A stretch of DNA of 64,000 nt from Strix aluco. Its lineage: Eukaryota; Chordata; Aves; Strigiformes; Strigidae. Positions 1 through 16,279 of this stretch are shown here, one piece after another (within the stretch, counting starts at the first letter, position 1; every line of letters starts with the position of its first letter). Both the position numbers and the translations under genes were made by a program. The stretch is taken from contig NC_133940.1 of the NCBI RefSeq assembly GCF_031877795.1, positions 10,231,985 to 10,295,984 on the forward strand, read 5' to 3'. Below the pieces are notes generated by a model. The model was not told the DNA's origin. It searched no databases and saw only the letters and a program-made list of their open reading frames with translations.

Positions 1-5087
<5,087 letters not shown>

Positions 5088-6290
5088 GAACACACAGAAG
5101 TGAACAGGCTGAGGGGCATCAAATCCTTGTGGTGTGACAAAGAGAGAGAGAGTTTGAGAGTCAGTCTCTGTTTGGTGTCTCTCGGGGGGGTGTCTTTCAA
5201 CTCCTCTCTCTCATCAGTGGAGTCCTTCCGTATTCCCTCTCCTTCGCCGCCTTCTTTCTCGGAGGAATCACCTTCTCTCCTCTCTTCCCCTTTTCTTTAT
5301 TACTTTGTTTCTTGTCGTAGTTTGTCTCTGCTTTCCTGCTTTTACTCCTTTCTCAGCGGAGCGTCTCCGTTCCTGCCTCTCGCCACCCACCAGTTTTTTT
5401 CAATTCTTCTCTCCAACACCAGTATTTCCCCACGGCTGCCCGCTCCCCCAGCTTTTCCTTCCGCTCCCCTCCTGCTCCGGCCGCCTCGTCTCCGCCGAGC
5501 AGCAGCGGGGAGGGCTGAGCGCGGCTCCCTCACGCCTCGGCTCCAGCCCCTCGCCCCACACGCCTCCCGCTCCCTCGCCGCCGCCCGGCGCGCTCTCCCC
5601 CCACAGCCCGCTCTCCTCGGGCTCCCGCCTCCCCCCTCTCTGCCTCCTGCTCGCGCTTCCTGAGGGGGGACGGCCCGGCCCGGGGCTTGTTATTGTCAAT
5701 ACACGGCAGAGAGGGAGCCTAAAGATGGCGGCACATCCGGTCGCCGTGCATGCTGGGGCGCGGCCGCCCGGAAGCGCGGCCAGGCAGCCCGGGTAGGCGG
5801 CGGGCCCCACCTCCAGCCCGGCGGCCCTGCCCGCGCGCCCTGCTCCCGCCGGCGCCCCCCGCTCCTTTCCGCTGCCCTCCGACCCACCGGAAGTGATCAT
5901 GGTTGCCGGCCGCTCGTAACGGGCGCGCTCCTCACCCCCCCCCTTCGCGCGCCGGCGCAGGGCGCGTCGTGCGGGGAGGGGGCGTGGCCTCCGCCCTCCG
6001 CCTGCCGGGAGCGCGGAGGAGGCGGGGGGCCGCGGGCGGGCGGGGGGCGCTGGGCTCGTCCCTCGCCGCGCCCCGTACTTGGGGGCGGGGCGTCCCCCTC
6101 GCGGGAGGGCGCGGTCCCGCCCTGCCCCCAGCTGCCGGGGGTGGCTCCCCGGTCCATTAGCGCGGCCGGGCCCGGGCGGCCTCGGCTGCCGCCTGCCGGC
6201 CTCGGCTGCCGGCGCAGGTCGGTGCCGACCCCGCAGGGGCGCGTAGAAGGCCGAAGCCCGGCTTTTCGCTTGCCGCGGGGACTTCGGCTG
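5088..6290. promoter_or_regulatory. CUL4B: CUL4B 5' UTR and CpG-island promoter
   Basis: Next to the start codon, the minus strand is purine-rich (about 5100-5450), fitting a 5' UTR. A CpG-dense island follows from about 5440 to 6290. It holds ETS/GABP-type sites (ACCGGAAGTG at 5886-5895 and CCCGGAAGC at about 5768) and a YY1-type element AAGATGGCGGC at 5722-5732, all read on the plus strand. There is no TATA box. The start site is not fixed by sequence; around 5.6-5.9 kb is my inference. Long open frames on both strands here are a by-product of high GC. Confidence 0.75.
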
Positions 6291-9165
6291 AGGTAAATGT
6301 GGGACCAAATGGGGTTTAGTTAGAACTCGGGCACTCTGGGCTCTGAGCCTGCCGTCAAGTTGAGGGCTTCGGCCTGTCAGCTTATTTTGGAAATGATTTT
6401 TCTTATTTATAAACAATCATTTAGTGTCAACTTTTTAATATTATTTTAATATATATGGACTTGCATTGGGCTAAAGGTTGTTGGTGTGGGGTTTTCTTTA
6501 AACGTTTGGAAGCAAAAATAGAAATCGTGGCCCTTTAGTGGCTCTTTTTTGATGCTGCTGTATCTATTACCAAAGGAAACATCAGCTCTCCAAGAGCGTT
6601 GTTATGATTCTATCACTGTTGAGAAATAGCTGCGGAAAAAGTAACAAAACAAGCAATGGCTTTTGTTCCAGAAGAGATTCTCCAAGGACTTCAGCCGAGA
6701 GCTTACACCTGCCTTCCTGACAGTGGAGTTCCTTGGGGGAAGGCTGTTGGCAGTTGTGTGTTTGATAGAAAAAGATACACTAACTTGTCTTGACAGAAAC
6801 TGTGGTTCATATAGATATGAATGTAATTTTACTGAGGTTTTTCTGGAGCATACTTTCTGTTTGAGTAACTGGCAGACAGCTCCTGAGGCCTGAAATGTAA
6901 TGCTAGTGATGTGTAGAAAAGTACTTTTTCCAGATTAAAGAAACCCAAAGCTTCAGTCTGTTTTTGACTAGCTTTAGAACAGGTTGTATAGTTCCCAAGC
7001 ACTAATGAGTTACATTCCAGGTCAGATGGAACAGAAATAAACATGTTTGCTAAGTGAGTAAAACTTACATGATTATGCTGTCAAGTTTTCCTCTGTTCCT
7101 GGTAAATGTCATGCTCACTTAAGCCAAATTAGGTGTAGATATGTAAGAGATTGTAAATTTCTACAGATTCTTGGTTTGTGAAGACAATCGGATTTATGAA
7201 AGAGGAGACGTGAGTTAAGTGTCCCTTTTCCTGGGGAAGCAGGAGGGTTATCCTGTCCATGCAGTCATTCAGGTGGGGAAGCGTCAGTGACAGTGTCCCA
7301 TCAGTTAGAATACGCAGCTCCTGACCAGTCATGGTCTGGGATACACGGGAGAGCAGGTGAAGGCAAGGTAAAGTGCTGGGGACCCAGGAGGAAGCCAGGT
7401 GCAATGGATTTTTCCCTTTGCCTGCTTCAACATATGGGGGGAAAGATTCTAAATCCTTTCTATTTAGTGTATGATCCTGAGGGGTGGTTTGTGTCAGGGC
7501 TGGAGGGTTGTAAAGCCATTTGCTGAACGTGCCTCTTTGTCAGTCTTACCCAGGTACCATGCTTTTAAAATGCTGTTACTTAAAAGTGACACTGCAACAA
7601 GAGCAAATGTCTGCAGCTTTTTGGTGGCGAGGCTGAACAGTAATAATGAGAGCTGTATTACAAAATTCCGGTCTAGGTGCTCGGGGCTTTCTTCAAAAAT
7701 CCTTTGTACAAACAGATTTAGATTGGGTAAGCAGTCAGCTGGCCTTGAAGTCTTTGCAGCTACACCAACAAAAAGCATGTGGATGGTAAGGTGGAGATGC
7801 TGAGACCATGCTCAAGGTTAGCTGAACCCTGAAGGGAGCCAGTGGTCCAGGTGCTTTAAGGTAGCAGAAGAATGGAGATAAGAGCTTCCTGTTGACAAAA
7901 GACATTTTTGAAAATTTGAAACTAATCTTGCTATTTTAGGCTAGCATGAAACCAGCAATTCAGATGGTTTTAGTGAGACGTGTCATATTTATTGGGGGTC
8001 ATCAAGGGTAAAAGTTTACCTTATGTTTCTAACATTTGAGGTGGGACTATGATGACTTTTTCAGTACAGATTTTAAAAATGTGAGCACACCTGCAAGGAT
8101 TATTTACTTGGCAAAGTATTATTTAATAGAAGTTATTCTGAGGAGCGCAAAAAAAATGTATGGAGTAGTTTGTCGGCGTGACAAACTCCTGTTCTCACTT
8201 TCTAATCTGGGCATGAGCAATGTCACTGTTTCAGTTAAAACTGAATTCTTGATTATAGCTTAGTACTTTTAGTGATGCTACAAAGTAGGTGGAGGTGGTG
8301 TTCATAAGTTAAATGCCTGAATATTTATATGCCATAGTTCATTCCTATCCGTCTTAAAAGTTTCACTATTTGAATAAATGATACCATGTATAAAGGCTTG
8401 ATTTTACTTTGTGTGACTGATGTTAACTCTTAAGTATTAGGTTTTAATTAGTTGTTATAGTATCAAAGCTGATTATTTTGTATAGAAAAAAGAACTTGGT
8501 AGTTAGCACAAGTGATGACCTGGTCTTTTATGTTCTCTGCTGTCTCCCCTTCATGCCTGTGGTAAGATTTCCATTACTCTAAAAACAAATAGGGCAGTCG
8601 CCTCTATGTATGCTTACATAGCTGCTACCTGCCTAAAGAAAACGTGCATGTCTGCTCTTCAAAGAGTTAAAAAGCACTATGGTAAATTCTTTCTATGTTT
8701 TTCTATTAATACAATTCCTGCAGCCATCACCAAACAAAACCTAGTTTGATTCTGTGTAGTGCTGTGTAGTGTAACTCTCTTCACCAGAACCCATCTCTCT
8801 GCGTGGTGGTTGGGATCTTCACAGGTTTCTTCTGCTCCTTCTCCACCTGGAAGGATGTGGCACCCGCACCTCTGACCGATTCCCTGGCCGGCTCCCGTAT
8901 CTGCTGTCTGACAAGAAACATTTTTTTTTTTTTTTTCTCAGAACGCTATCGACAGGGTCTCGTGTCCTGTTGTGAAAGTGGGAGGAGGATAGCTTCTGCC
9001 TTGCTAACTTAAAGGTGGCTGCATTTTTTCCTGCTAAACATATTTTGTGTTTAAATGGCGTTAGCAGTTATTAGCACTTTGATTTTCTTTTAAAGGATTT
9101 ATTTTAACCAGAAGTGATAGAGCACCTGGGAAAACTGCAAGTCTGCAGTAACAAGCACCCAGCCC
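6291..9165. other. CUL4B-MCTS1 intergenic spacer
   Basis: About 2.9 kb of ordinary AT-leaning sequence between two head-to-head promoters. It contains a 15-base T run near 8922-8936. I recognise no coding exon, RNA gene or interspersed repeat. The open frames (up to 110 codons near 7.5-7.8 kb) look random. Confidence 0.7.
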
Positions 9166-9617
9166 TTGTGCGAGCCTACCGAACGCAACGGGCAGCGGTT
9201 CGGCGGCAGAGCAGCCCCGGGCGTTAGAAGGCGGGAACGGCTCCCCCGCGCCTCGTCTGTGGGTGCGCTCTGACAAACGGGGGTTTGCGTGGGGCTTGGA
9301 AAGCGACGGGCAGAAAGTCCTTCGTCAGCCCGAATCCTTGAAGCTGCCGTGCTGACTTTAAGAAATGCCTTCAGGTTTGCCGTTGGGGTTTGTCCTTCCT
9401 GGCAGTTCTGTAGCTCAGAACGCCGTCACGCTGTTGGGAGGCAGGCGCACGAGAACAGCGATACGGGACCAAACCAGCGGGGTTTCGAGGGGAGCGATAA
9501 GAAGGACGGACGTGCGGCAGGGCAAGCGGCTGGAGAGCCGTCCGGAGGCGCGGCGGCTCCCGGGACGGGACGGGACAAGCCCGCTCAACTGCCGCCGCGG
9601 CCGCTGGGTGCCGCCCG

Positions 9618-9628
9618 TGCGCATGCGC
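9618..9628. promoter_or_regulatory. NRF1 binding motif
   Basis: TGCGCATGCGC is a perfect match to the palindromic NRF1 consensus, inside the MCTS1 island. NRF1 sites are typical of housekeeping promoters. The site is a motif match only; binding is inferred. Confidence 0.7.
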
Positions 9629-9848
9629 CGAGGCGCCGCGCGCCGCCCCCCCCCCCGTGACGCTATGCGCGTTCCGTTGTTATGGAGCGGCGCGACAGGC
9701 CGTAAAGTGCGTGGCGCTTCCGGCTGGCGCTGAGGGGAGGGCCGGGAGCCTCGTGTGAGGGAGCGCGGAGGCTGTGGGCGCCCGCGCCGCCGCCCGCCGG
9801 CCCCAGGCACCCGCCCGCCTCGTCTGCCCGGCGCCCACCACCCCCAGG

Positions 9849-9859
9849 ATGTTCAAGAA
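9849..9859 (+). CDS. MCTS1: MCTS1 coding exon 1
   Basis: Only 11 coding bases (ATG TTC AAG AA), followed by donor GTGAGTG. It encodes MFK plus two bases of Lys4, which exon 2 completes. Too short for ORF detection; identified from the MFKKFDEKE start of the family. Confidence 0.93.
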
Positions 9860-12800
9860 GTGAGTGTGGCTGGGCCCCGCCGCGCCTGTGAGGCCGGGGC
9901 TGGGGGACGGTGGGAGGGCTGTGGGGAGGGGGGCTGGGATGGGCCCGGCGCCCCCTCTGCCCCGGGGCTCGGCCCTGCTGGCCCGGCCTCGGTGCTGCGC
10001 TCGCGGGACCGGCGCGGCCGGGCCCTGCTCGGGGGCTGGGGCAGCGCGAGAGCGGGCGGCCTCGCTCCCCGCCAGCCCCTCTGGCCGCCTCGGCCTCCTC
10101 GGGGCGCAGGGTGCGCCCTCAGCCCTCGGGGTAGCGCCGCCCCGCAGCCGTCAGCTTTGCCTTGGGGCGCGCTGGCCTGGGTTGCTTGGGCACTCGCTTC
10201 TTAAAAGAAAAGACCTAAAAAGCAAGCTGAGTCATTAATTTCTCTGAACTTTGGGGTAGTAAAAAGCGCAGTTTGTAAGCCTGCGCTAAAGGTGAAGGAC
10301 TCCTGTAAGTACATCTGAGTAGGGCTGTAGGTGTTAGTGTTACCAGCAAAGTCTGCTCTGTAAGTTGAATCATTCAATAAGGCTGTGTGCCAAGGTGTAT
10401 CCCTGAGACTAAAAACATGTTTCATGGATGTACATAATGTTTAGGGACTAAACCAGCCTACTAGTGGGAACCCCTCTGCTTTCCCCCAGCCCAAGTGTTC
10501 CCAGGGGACAGATTTAAGCCTCATGAAATCCTAGATTTGAAAGTTGGGCAGATGCAGTACTACTAAGGTTTTACAGCAAATTTATAAACATTTCTGAAAA
10601 ATGCTGCTGAGATATGGCATCTTCTGGGCAGCAAATTGTGCACTTCTGAAACACACTCTTTTGGCAGATTTGATGAAAAGGAGAATGTATCAAACTGCAT
10701 CCAGCTGAAGACTTCAGTTATTAAAGGTATTAAGAATCAGCTGATAGACCAGTTTCCTGTTATTGAACCATGGCTAAACCAAATTATGCCAAAGAAAGAC
10801 CCAGTCAAAATAGTAAGATGGTAAGTTTCTTTTTTCTTAAACTTTGCTTCCAAGATGCTAGGATTGCTTCCTTTATATGTTTATTTTGTATAGTAGATGA
10901 ACCTACTGTTTTTGAAAAGCATCTATCATTTCTTAATAGGTAATAGTCCATGTTATGGCCAAACTAGAAAGTTTGCATGTGCTCATCACGCTCTTGAAGG
11001 CCTGCTAGCAGGATGTTTCAGGAAAGCAAAAATGCTGCCTGATAGTAAATGTGCAACATTTGGGACTCTCCAGGGACCAGCCTGGTGTTGAAGGGAAGCA
11101 TTCAGCTTTATGGATATGGAAGCTCAAACATAGCTTCCAGTAGCATTCTATTTGCATAGCTTCCAGTAGCATTGTTTTACTATTTTGGGGCTTTCATATA
11201 TTATGTGGATTATTTTCCTTTTTTTTTTTTTTTTTAAATAGAGAGTAGCATATTTTTGTTGATTTCTTCTCCTTGTTCACTCTTTTTATTGCATTTTAAA
11301 AAACCCCAAAGACATGCACTTTGTGAACAACTGGATGTTTGTCTGTAGTTTTTTTTTTCCTTATTTTTAAAGGGAAAGGATGTGTGTAGGAAACCAGTGT
11401 TGGAGAACAAGCTATAAAAGAAGATAGTATTTTTAGTTTTAAATTTTCCTGCTAATTGCCTGACTTAACTCTCAAATGCCAAGATAGACCAGATTCTGAA
11501 GTGAAATATTTAAACTGTAAAAGGGTTAAGTAGTTATTGGAATAATTTTATTTTTAATCTTGCAGTCATGAACATATAGAAATCCTCACTGTGAATGGGG
11601 AACTGCTGTTCTTCAGACAAAGAGAAGGGATTTTCTACCCGACACTAAGGTTGCTTCACAAATGTAAGTTTCCTGAGGATGGTAGTGATGGGGAGAGAGG
11701 GGTGAGCGTGTGATTCCACAGGACTTCTCTAGAAGCGAATCAAAAAGAATTTACTACTTCCATGCATATATATATTCCAGGATAGATCTTAAATGTATAG
11801 TACGCCTTCTCAACTGTAATTTATTGCTTTGCTATTTCAGGTGCCTATATGGGTTGCTTTCCCCGTAATTATTGTAATGCTATATGTTAAGCAATGTGAA
11901 CTTTGTTTTCTAAGAATTAAGTTGTGGAAATCTGCAAAAAAAATTCTTGAGAGAGTTTTCCCTAAGAGATCTAAATTTCTTGTTGTTAGCCCCATCTTTG
12001 TTCTTTCAGGTCTTCGTTTAAAGCCTTCTTGCTTCCTTCCAAATGCTTGTAGGTTCTTATTAGAAAAATATTGTTTAATCCTGAGTTTAATGATGTAATG
12101 TATACTTGTCTCCTGTAAGAATTTATGCTGCACGCTTTTTACTTTTTACACTCTCATTATTTTTCTTGCTGTTCTCACTGTTCTGCTTTATTGTGTTACT
12201 CTGATTTGGATGAGTGCAGGTGTCCCTGAAAATGTTATTCAGTCAAATCTTGGTTTGAGATACTTCAGGAAGCTGCATGCAGTTGAAGGATGGCTTGAAG
12301 AACTGACATCCTTCATGAATATTGTCCATCTTTGCCATTTTTTGTCCTGTTAACATTAAACTGTTTCTTCTTCATGTAAGAGGTTATACATGTAATTTGA
12401 GGGATTTAAGACCTCTTAGTATTTGGGCTCTTATGTGATTGTTTTGGCTAGGAAACTTGTTAAAACTGTTACTTGGTGTGTGAGTATGCAGGAGGCATAG
12501 GCCTGGTGTTGGGTTGCCCTTTGGTTCTCAGATAAAAGATGTGGTCTGGGAGAATAGTACTTGTGCCCTTCCGGGACAGTATGGCCCAGCAGGAGCTCTG
12601 GTAGTTGTTTTTCAAACTTCCTACCCTCGCAGCACACTGTAGATCTAATTGCCCCATCTAAACTGACTTGATAATGAGTTACTCATTTTGTCATTTTATC
12701 GTATTAATTGTAATGCTGTATCTTTCCTCTCCTAGACCCATTTATTCTACCACATCAGCAGGTTGATAAAGGCGCCATTAAATTTGTACTAAGTGGAGCT

Positions 12801-15800
12801 AATATAATGTGCCCTGGCCTGACGTCTCCTGGAGCAAAACTTTACCCTGCTGCCGTTGATACTGTTGTTGTATCCTTCTTTAACTATGAACTACTGCTTG
12901 CTGTGAGATGACTTAAATTTCTGTTCTTGTGTTCTCAGCTGATTGTAATCTGAATTACTTTGCATTTTAATGGTATTTGATGGAATAACTAGTAATCTGA
13001 AAAGAGCTGCAGAGGTTCAGATGTTAATTGGCAAGGTTAAAATTGTTCTTAACTTTTGTTACTTACTGTGATGTTCCAAACCAAATAAGTATTCCTGCTG
13101 TGCTGTTGGGTGGGATGCTGTTCCATTAATCTAACTGATAAGTGGAGCTCCTTTGTGATTTTATGCAGAACTGTAAAAATAGTTGAGGTACAGTGTAATT
13201 TGTCCCCTGCCTCCTTAATCAATCTTGTATCTCCTTCAGCTATAGAAGAATTTGCTCCTGTTCCTAGGGAATTTAGAAAGATGTAGTCAGGACTTGCTCT
13301 ATGTGTCTGATGAAATTAGCATATGTAAAATGAGGAAAGTATGCTAATTCATTCCTCGTTATATTACTGAGAAAGGAAGCCTGAGCAAATACAGCATTAA
13401 TAATACTAAGCTGTGCTGCTTTTGTTGTTAGTTAGATGCTATAGGAAAAGATCAGCAGTTAGCAGCACATGTTGCTAAGCTTTGAAAAGGCCATGTCTGA
13501 CTTTAGTACTTCTGTTTTTTTAGATTTGTGTCTCAATTCTTCTGTACCTTGGAATCTAAAATGGCCCCACAAACATGCAGTTTTGTTCCAGAAAGGGTGA
13601 GATTATCTTCTCTGTGTTAGGCACAAAGGAAGAAATGGAGTGTAGTGGTGGGAGATCTTTTTCTGTAATTGCTGTTTGAAGTTCATAAATACGTGCTTTG
13701 TTCTACAGGCTGCGATTCAGTTGTTAAATGCAGTGCATTGTTTTGCTTATCTTTAAGAGCTAGAGCTTTAGAATTACTAAAGGGGTAAAAGTTCAACATG
13801 GGATTTTGAAACTTTTTGGACAGTCGTTTTCTCATACTGCTTTTACTTTTCTGAAATAGTTTTACAAAAATCTGTTTTCCTTAGCAGTAATTTGTAGGCA
13901 ATAATGGCAGAGGGAAAACAACATGCATTATGTGTGGGAGTAATGAAGATGTCAGCTGAGGACATGTAAGTGTGTTAAAAGTTGAAATATAACCTGTCCC
14001 ACGTCACTATTCCTATGTTAGTTTGGAATCTAAGCACCACTGTCAAGGTTCCTGCATCACTGTTGCAGCATATGTTCAACTACAGATTTTTTTAAGTTTT
14101 TATTTTGTTGATTAATATTCAGGGGAAGAAGAAGAGCCAGGGAATATCTTCCCTACTTATTTGTTCACCAGATGGAATCAAAATAGTCCTTTTCATGCGA
14201 ATATGGATTTTAAGATGTACAACATTAGTGCTACTGCTGAATGTCAGTATTTCTTGCTCTCTGATCACACTTTCTCGGAGATCTTGCTGAACAAAGATAT
14301 AGTTGTATAGAGTACTTGCTACCTGGGCTGGGCAAGAGATGTAATTTGGATCGGAGGGGGTTGAAGATGTTGAAGTGATTTTTGTCTGCAGGGACAGCAG
14401 AGACTAAAGTCCTGCTGGTGCTTGGTTGTCTGGCTGGGCTTTCCTCTGTGGCCTTCTCTCTACCTTGTACCCGCATGCAGCATTCCTGCTTGATGTGCTT
14501 ACTAGCTTTGCTGAGCTTCTTGTGAAATGTAGAGGTCTGTTTGGGGGTTAAACATCAACTGAAAACTATTTGAGAAGGGCAAGAGACAGAAAATGGAAAT
14601 GAAAGTTATTCTTGGCATTCTGATAGTGCTAAATAATAAGTAGCTGAACCACTTTGTCACTTTAAGTTCAGTAACGTCTTGCAGTAGGACGTAAGATGCC
14701 CTAGCAGCTTTGGGCTGTGTTGGTTCCAGCCCTGTCTAACACTTCTGTGGGTGAGGAAGCTGATTTTTGAAAGCAAGTCACTCTTGTGGGGATAATTCTC
14801 AGGAGGATCATCTTCTCTGCTGGGTCCTGAGTTGTAATGGAAGCACAAGGGAGAGAGGTGGGAGTGTGTTACAGAGGATGGGGATAGAAAGGGACTGCAG
14901 CAACCTGGATTTGGACCTGCTGTGGCTGTCGAGGAGTTATATCCCTCAGGATTCTTTGTAGTGCCTTCAAAAGACCAGGAGTAGGTGGAAAGAATAGCTC
15001 CCTTTGTCCCAGCCCTACGTCTGCAGTGATCTGCTGTGATTGCTGCAAACCAAGATTAGCTGTATTCCTAATCTGAATTTCAAATTCAGCAGCCTTGCAG
15101 CTGAATATCCTGTTCCTGTGAGAAGCAACATGAACTGGGGAGGAAAACAAAATGATACTGGTCTACGCAGCCTGTTTTTTTGTGTGATACTGTTTAAACT
15201 AGAAAACTGTGGAACAGTATGATTTGAGTCACTTGGTGTGATCATGATACATGATGTGTTAATGCGATTAACGTAGCAGTATTTTCCTTCCTGATTACTT
15301 CTGGACAAGTTGTATAAGTAATGGAATACTTTGTGTAAATACAGTGAATTAGATTCTCCAGGGGAATAAAACTTGTTCTCAGTCCTAGAGGGATGAGATT
15401 TGTCTTGTTTATTGTAGACTTTTCCATGGAATGATGTGCTGGAAAAAAGGATGAACACACATCCAATGCAGACACACAAAATTTTAAAATATTACATGAC
15501 TCAAGATATAGAAGGATGGTATGTCTGTAACATGCTGCAAGTCCTTGGCACATAAGTTTAGCATTTATAATTAAGTGGGTAGATGTCCTACAACAAGCAG
15601 TGAAGCACCTCACCTGCAGTTGCTTGTGTCAGTGGCACACTTGGAACCAGAACTTGTCAAATTCTACATTCCAGCCACGTTACACCACCTCCTGCGCTAG
15701 GAGGGCGAGAGTCCCTTAAAATGGCTGCTCTACTTTGATAGAGAAATGCTAAAATTAAGAAAAGTAGAAGTGTTGTCTGAAGAACTGCTTCCCACACAGA

Positions 15801-16131
15801 AGTAGTTTAAAAAATATTGTGGAAGGTTGTTGACAAAATGTGGAAGGCAAATATTGTCCTCTTATTCAGCAGTGTGGGTACATGTAATAACAAATATTGT
15901 TTCTTGTCCACCTGCTGTTGAAGATTATGACTTCCTGGATGATAGCTTCTCCCCTTCCAGTTGACAAACATTGCATTTTCTACTTTAAATATTGTATTTT
16001 GTGCTGCTCTAATATTTAACCTGGCTGTACCTTTTTCCTTCTTCTACAGTGAGAAGGTCAACAAAGGGATTGGTATCGAAAATATCCACTATTTAAATGA
16101 TGGCCTCTGGCATATGAAGACATACAAGTGA
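9849..16131 (+). CDS. MCTS1: MCTS1, malignant T-cell-amplified sequence 1 (translation re-initiation and 40S recycling factor)
   Basis: MCTS1 pairs with DENR in the cytosol. The pair removes deacylated tRNA from post-termination 40S subunits and promotes non-canonical initiation and re-initiation after upstream ORFs; together the two resemble eIF2D. Coding join: 9849-9859, 10668-10820, 11566-11663, 12736-12869, 13898-13965, 16050-16131. This is 546 bases, 181 aa, the exact usual length of the family. The N-terminal MCT1-type domain covers about residues 1-91. The PUA domain (about 92-171) starts at [19 protein letters not shown] and continues through [14 protein letters not shown] and [15 protein letters not shown]. 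The C-terminus is MKTYK. All six exons join in frame with consensus or U12-type splice sites, so the gene looks intact. It is head-to-head with CUL4B and convergent with C1GALT1C1. Confidence 0.98.
9896..9943 (+). other. G-quadruplex-prone G-tract cluster in MCTS1 intron 1
   Basis: Within 50 bases on the sense strand there are at least six runs of three or more G separated by loops of one to four bases, starting 36 bases after the exon 1 donor. Structure formation is inferred from base pattern alone. Confidence 0.6.
10668..10820 (+). CDS. MCTS1: MCTS1 coding exon 2
   Basis: 153 bases between acceptor TTTTGGCAG and donor GTAAGTTT. Encodes residues 4-55, from [17 protein letters not shown] to [14 protein letters not shown], with a split Cys codon at the end. 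Confidence 0.96.
11129..11173 (+). repeat. short direct repeat in MCTS1 intron 2-3 region
   Basis: CATAGCTTCCAGTAGCATT occurs at 11129-11147 and again, exactly, at 11155-11173 (period 26). A local tandem duplication within intron 2, with no sign of function. Confidence 0.85.
11566..11663 (+). CDS. MCTS1: MCTS1 coding exon 3
   Basis: 98 bases between acceptor AATCTTGCAG and donor GTAAGTTT. Encodes [20 protein letters not shown] and on to TLRLLHK, residues 55-88, ending in a split Tyr codon. Confidence 0.96.
12736..12869 (+). CDS. MCTS1: MCTS1 coding exon 4
   Basis: 134 bases after acceptor CTCTCCTAG. Encodes residues 88-132, [13 protein letters not shown] to AAVDTVV, the start of the PUA domain. 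It ends in phase 0 at a U12-type donor, GTATCCTT. Confidence 0.96.
12870..13897 (+). other. MCTS1: MCTS1 intron 4, U12-type (minor spliceosome)
   Basis: The donor is GTATCCTT (12870-12877), the U12 consensus, and not the GTAAGT/GTGAGT type seen at the other four MCTS1 introns. Near the 3' end, TTCCTTAGC (13877-13885) matches the U12 branch-site consensus TTCCTTRAY at eight of nine positions. Its branch A at 13883 lies 14 bases before the intron end, inside the narrow 10-16 base window known for minor introns. There is no long polypyrimidine tract before the AG, which also fits. Confidence 0.85.
13898..13965 (+). CDS. MCTS1: MCTS1 coding exon 5
   Basis: 68 bases after the acceptor TTTGTAG, with donor GTAAGTG. 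Encodes [20 protein letters not shown] and ED plus two bases of Ile155, within the PUA domain. Too short and split to appear as a long open frame. Confidence 0.96.
16050..16131 (+). CDS. MCTS1: MCTS1 coding exon 6 and stop
   Basis: 82 coding bases after acceptor CTTCTACAG. Encodes the end of the PUA domain, from [17 protein letters not shown] to MKTYK, then TGA at 16129. A short 3' UTR of about 120 bases follows. A decayed copy of this exon is found at about 25.2 kb. Confidence 0.97.
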
Positions 16132-16249
16132 AACAAAAGGAACTGTGTTACCCCAAAGGAACGCACTTAGATTAAATGTGGACTGCTTTGTAATTCCTTG
16201 TTTTTAATGTGACTGAATGTACAAATTATTTTGTTCTGTGGCTATGCTA

Positions 16250-16255
16250 AATAAA
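16250..16255 (+). promoter_or_regulatory. MCTS1: MCTS1 poly(A) signal
   Basis: AATAAA lies 119 bases after the stop codon. It is the first canonical signal downstream, so the main 3' UTR is probably about 140 bases. Confidence 0.85.
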
Positions 16256-16279
16256 TCAAGTGAATGCGAAAGTACTGTT

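Larger units (their letters stand above)
9170..10170 (+). promoter_or_regulatory. MCTS1: MCTS1 CpG-island promoter, exon 1 and start of intron 1
   Basis: A CpG-dense block surrounds the MCTS1 ATG at 9849. It is TATA-less, with an NRF1 palindrome 221 bases upstream of the ATG, a C-run near 9643-9656 and a G-rich run just inside intron 1. The transcription start is probably between about 9650 and 9780 (inference). Confidence 0.75.

Noticed and set aside
5400-6416. 338-codon open frame on the minus strand upstream of CUL4B
   Set aside because: It spans a CpG island with overlapping long frames on both strands, is Pro/Arg/Gly/Ala-rich, and has no family features. It is a GC-driven artefact.
9289-10238. 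Several 120-150-codon frames around MCTS1 exon 1
   Set aside because: They are stop-poor because of GC content. The real coding content here is only the 11 bases of MCTS1 exon 1.
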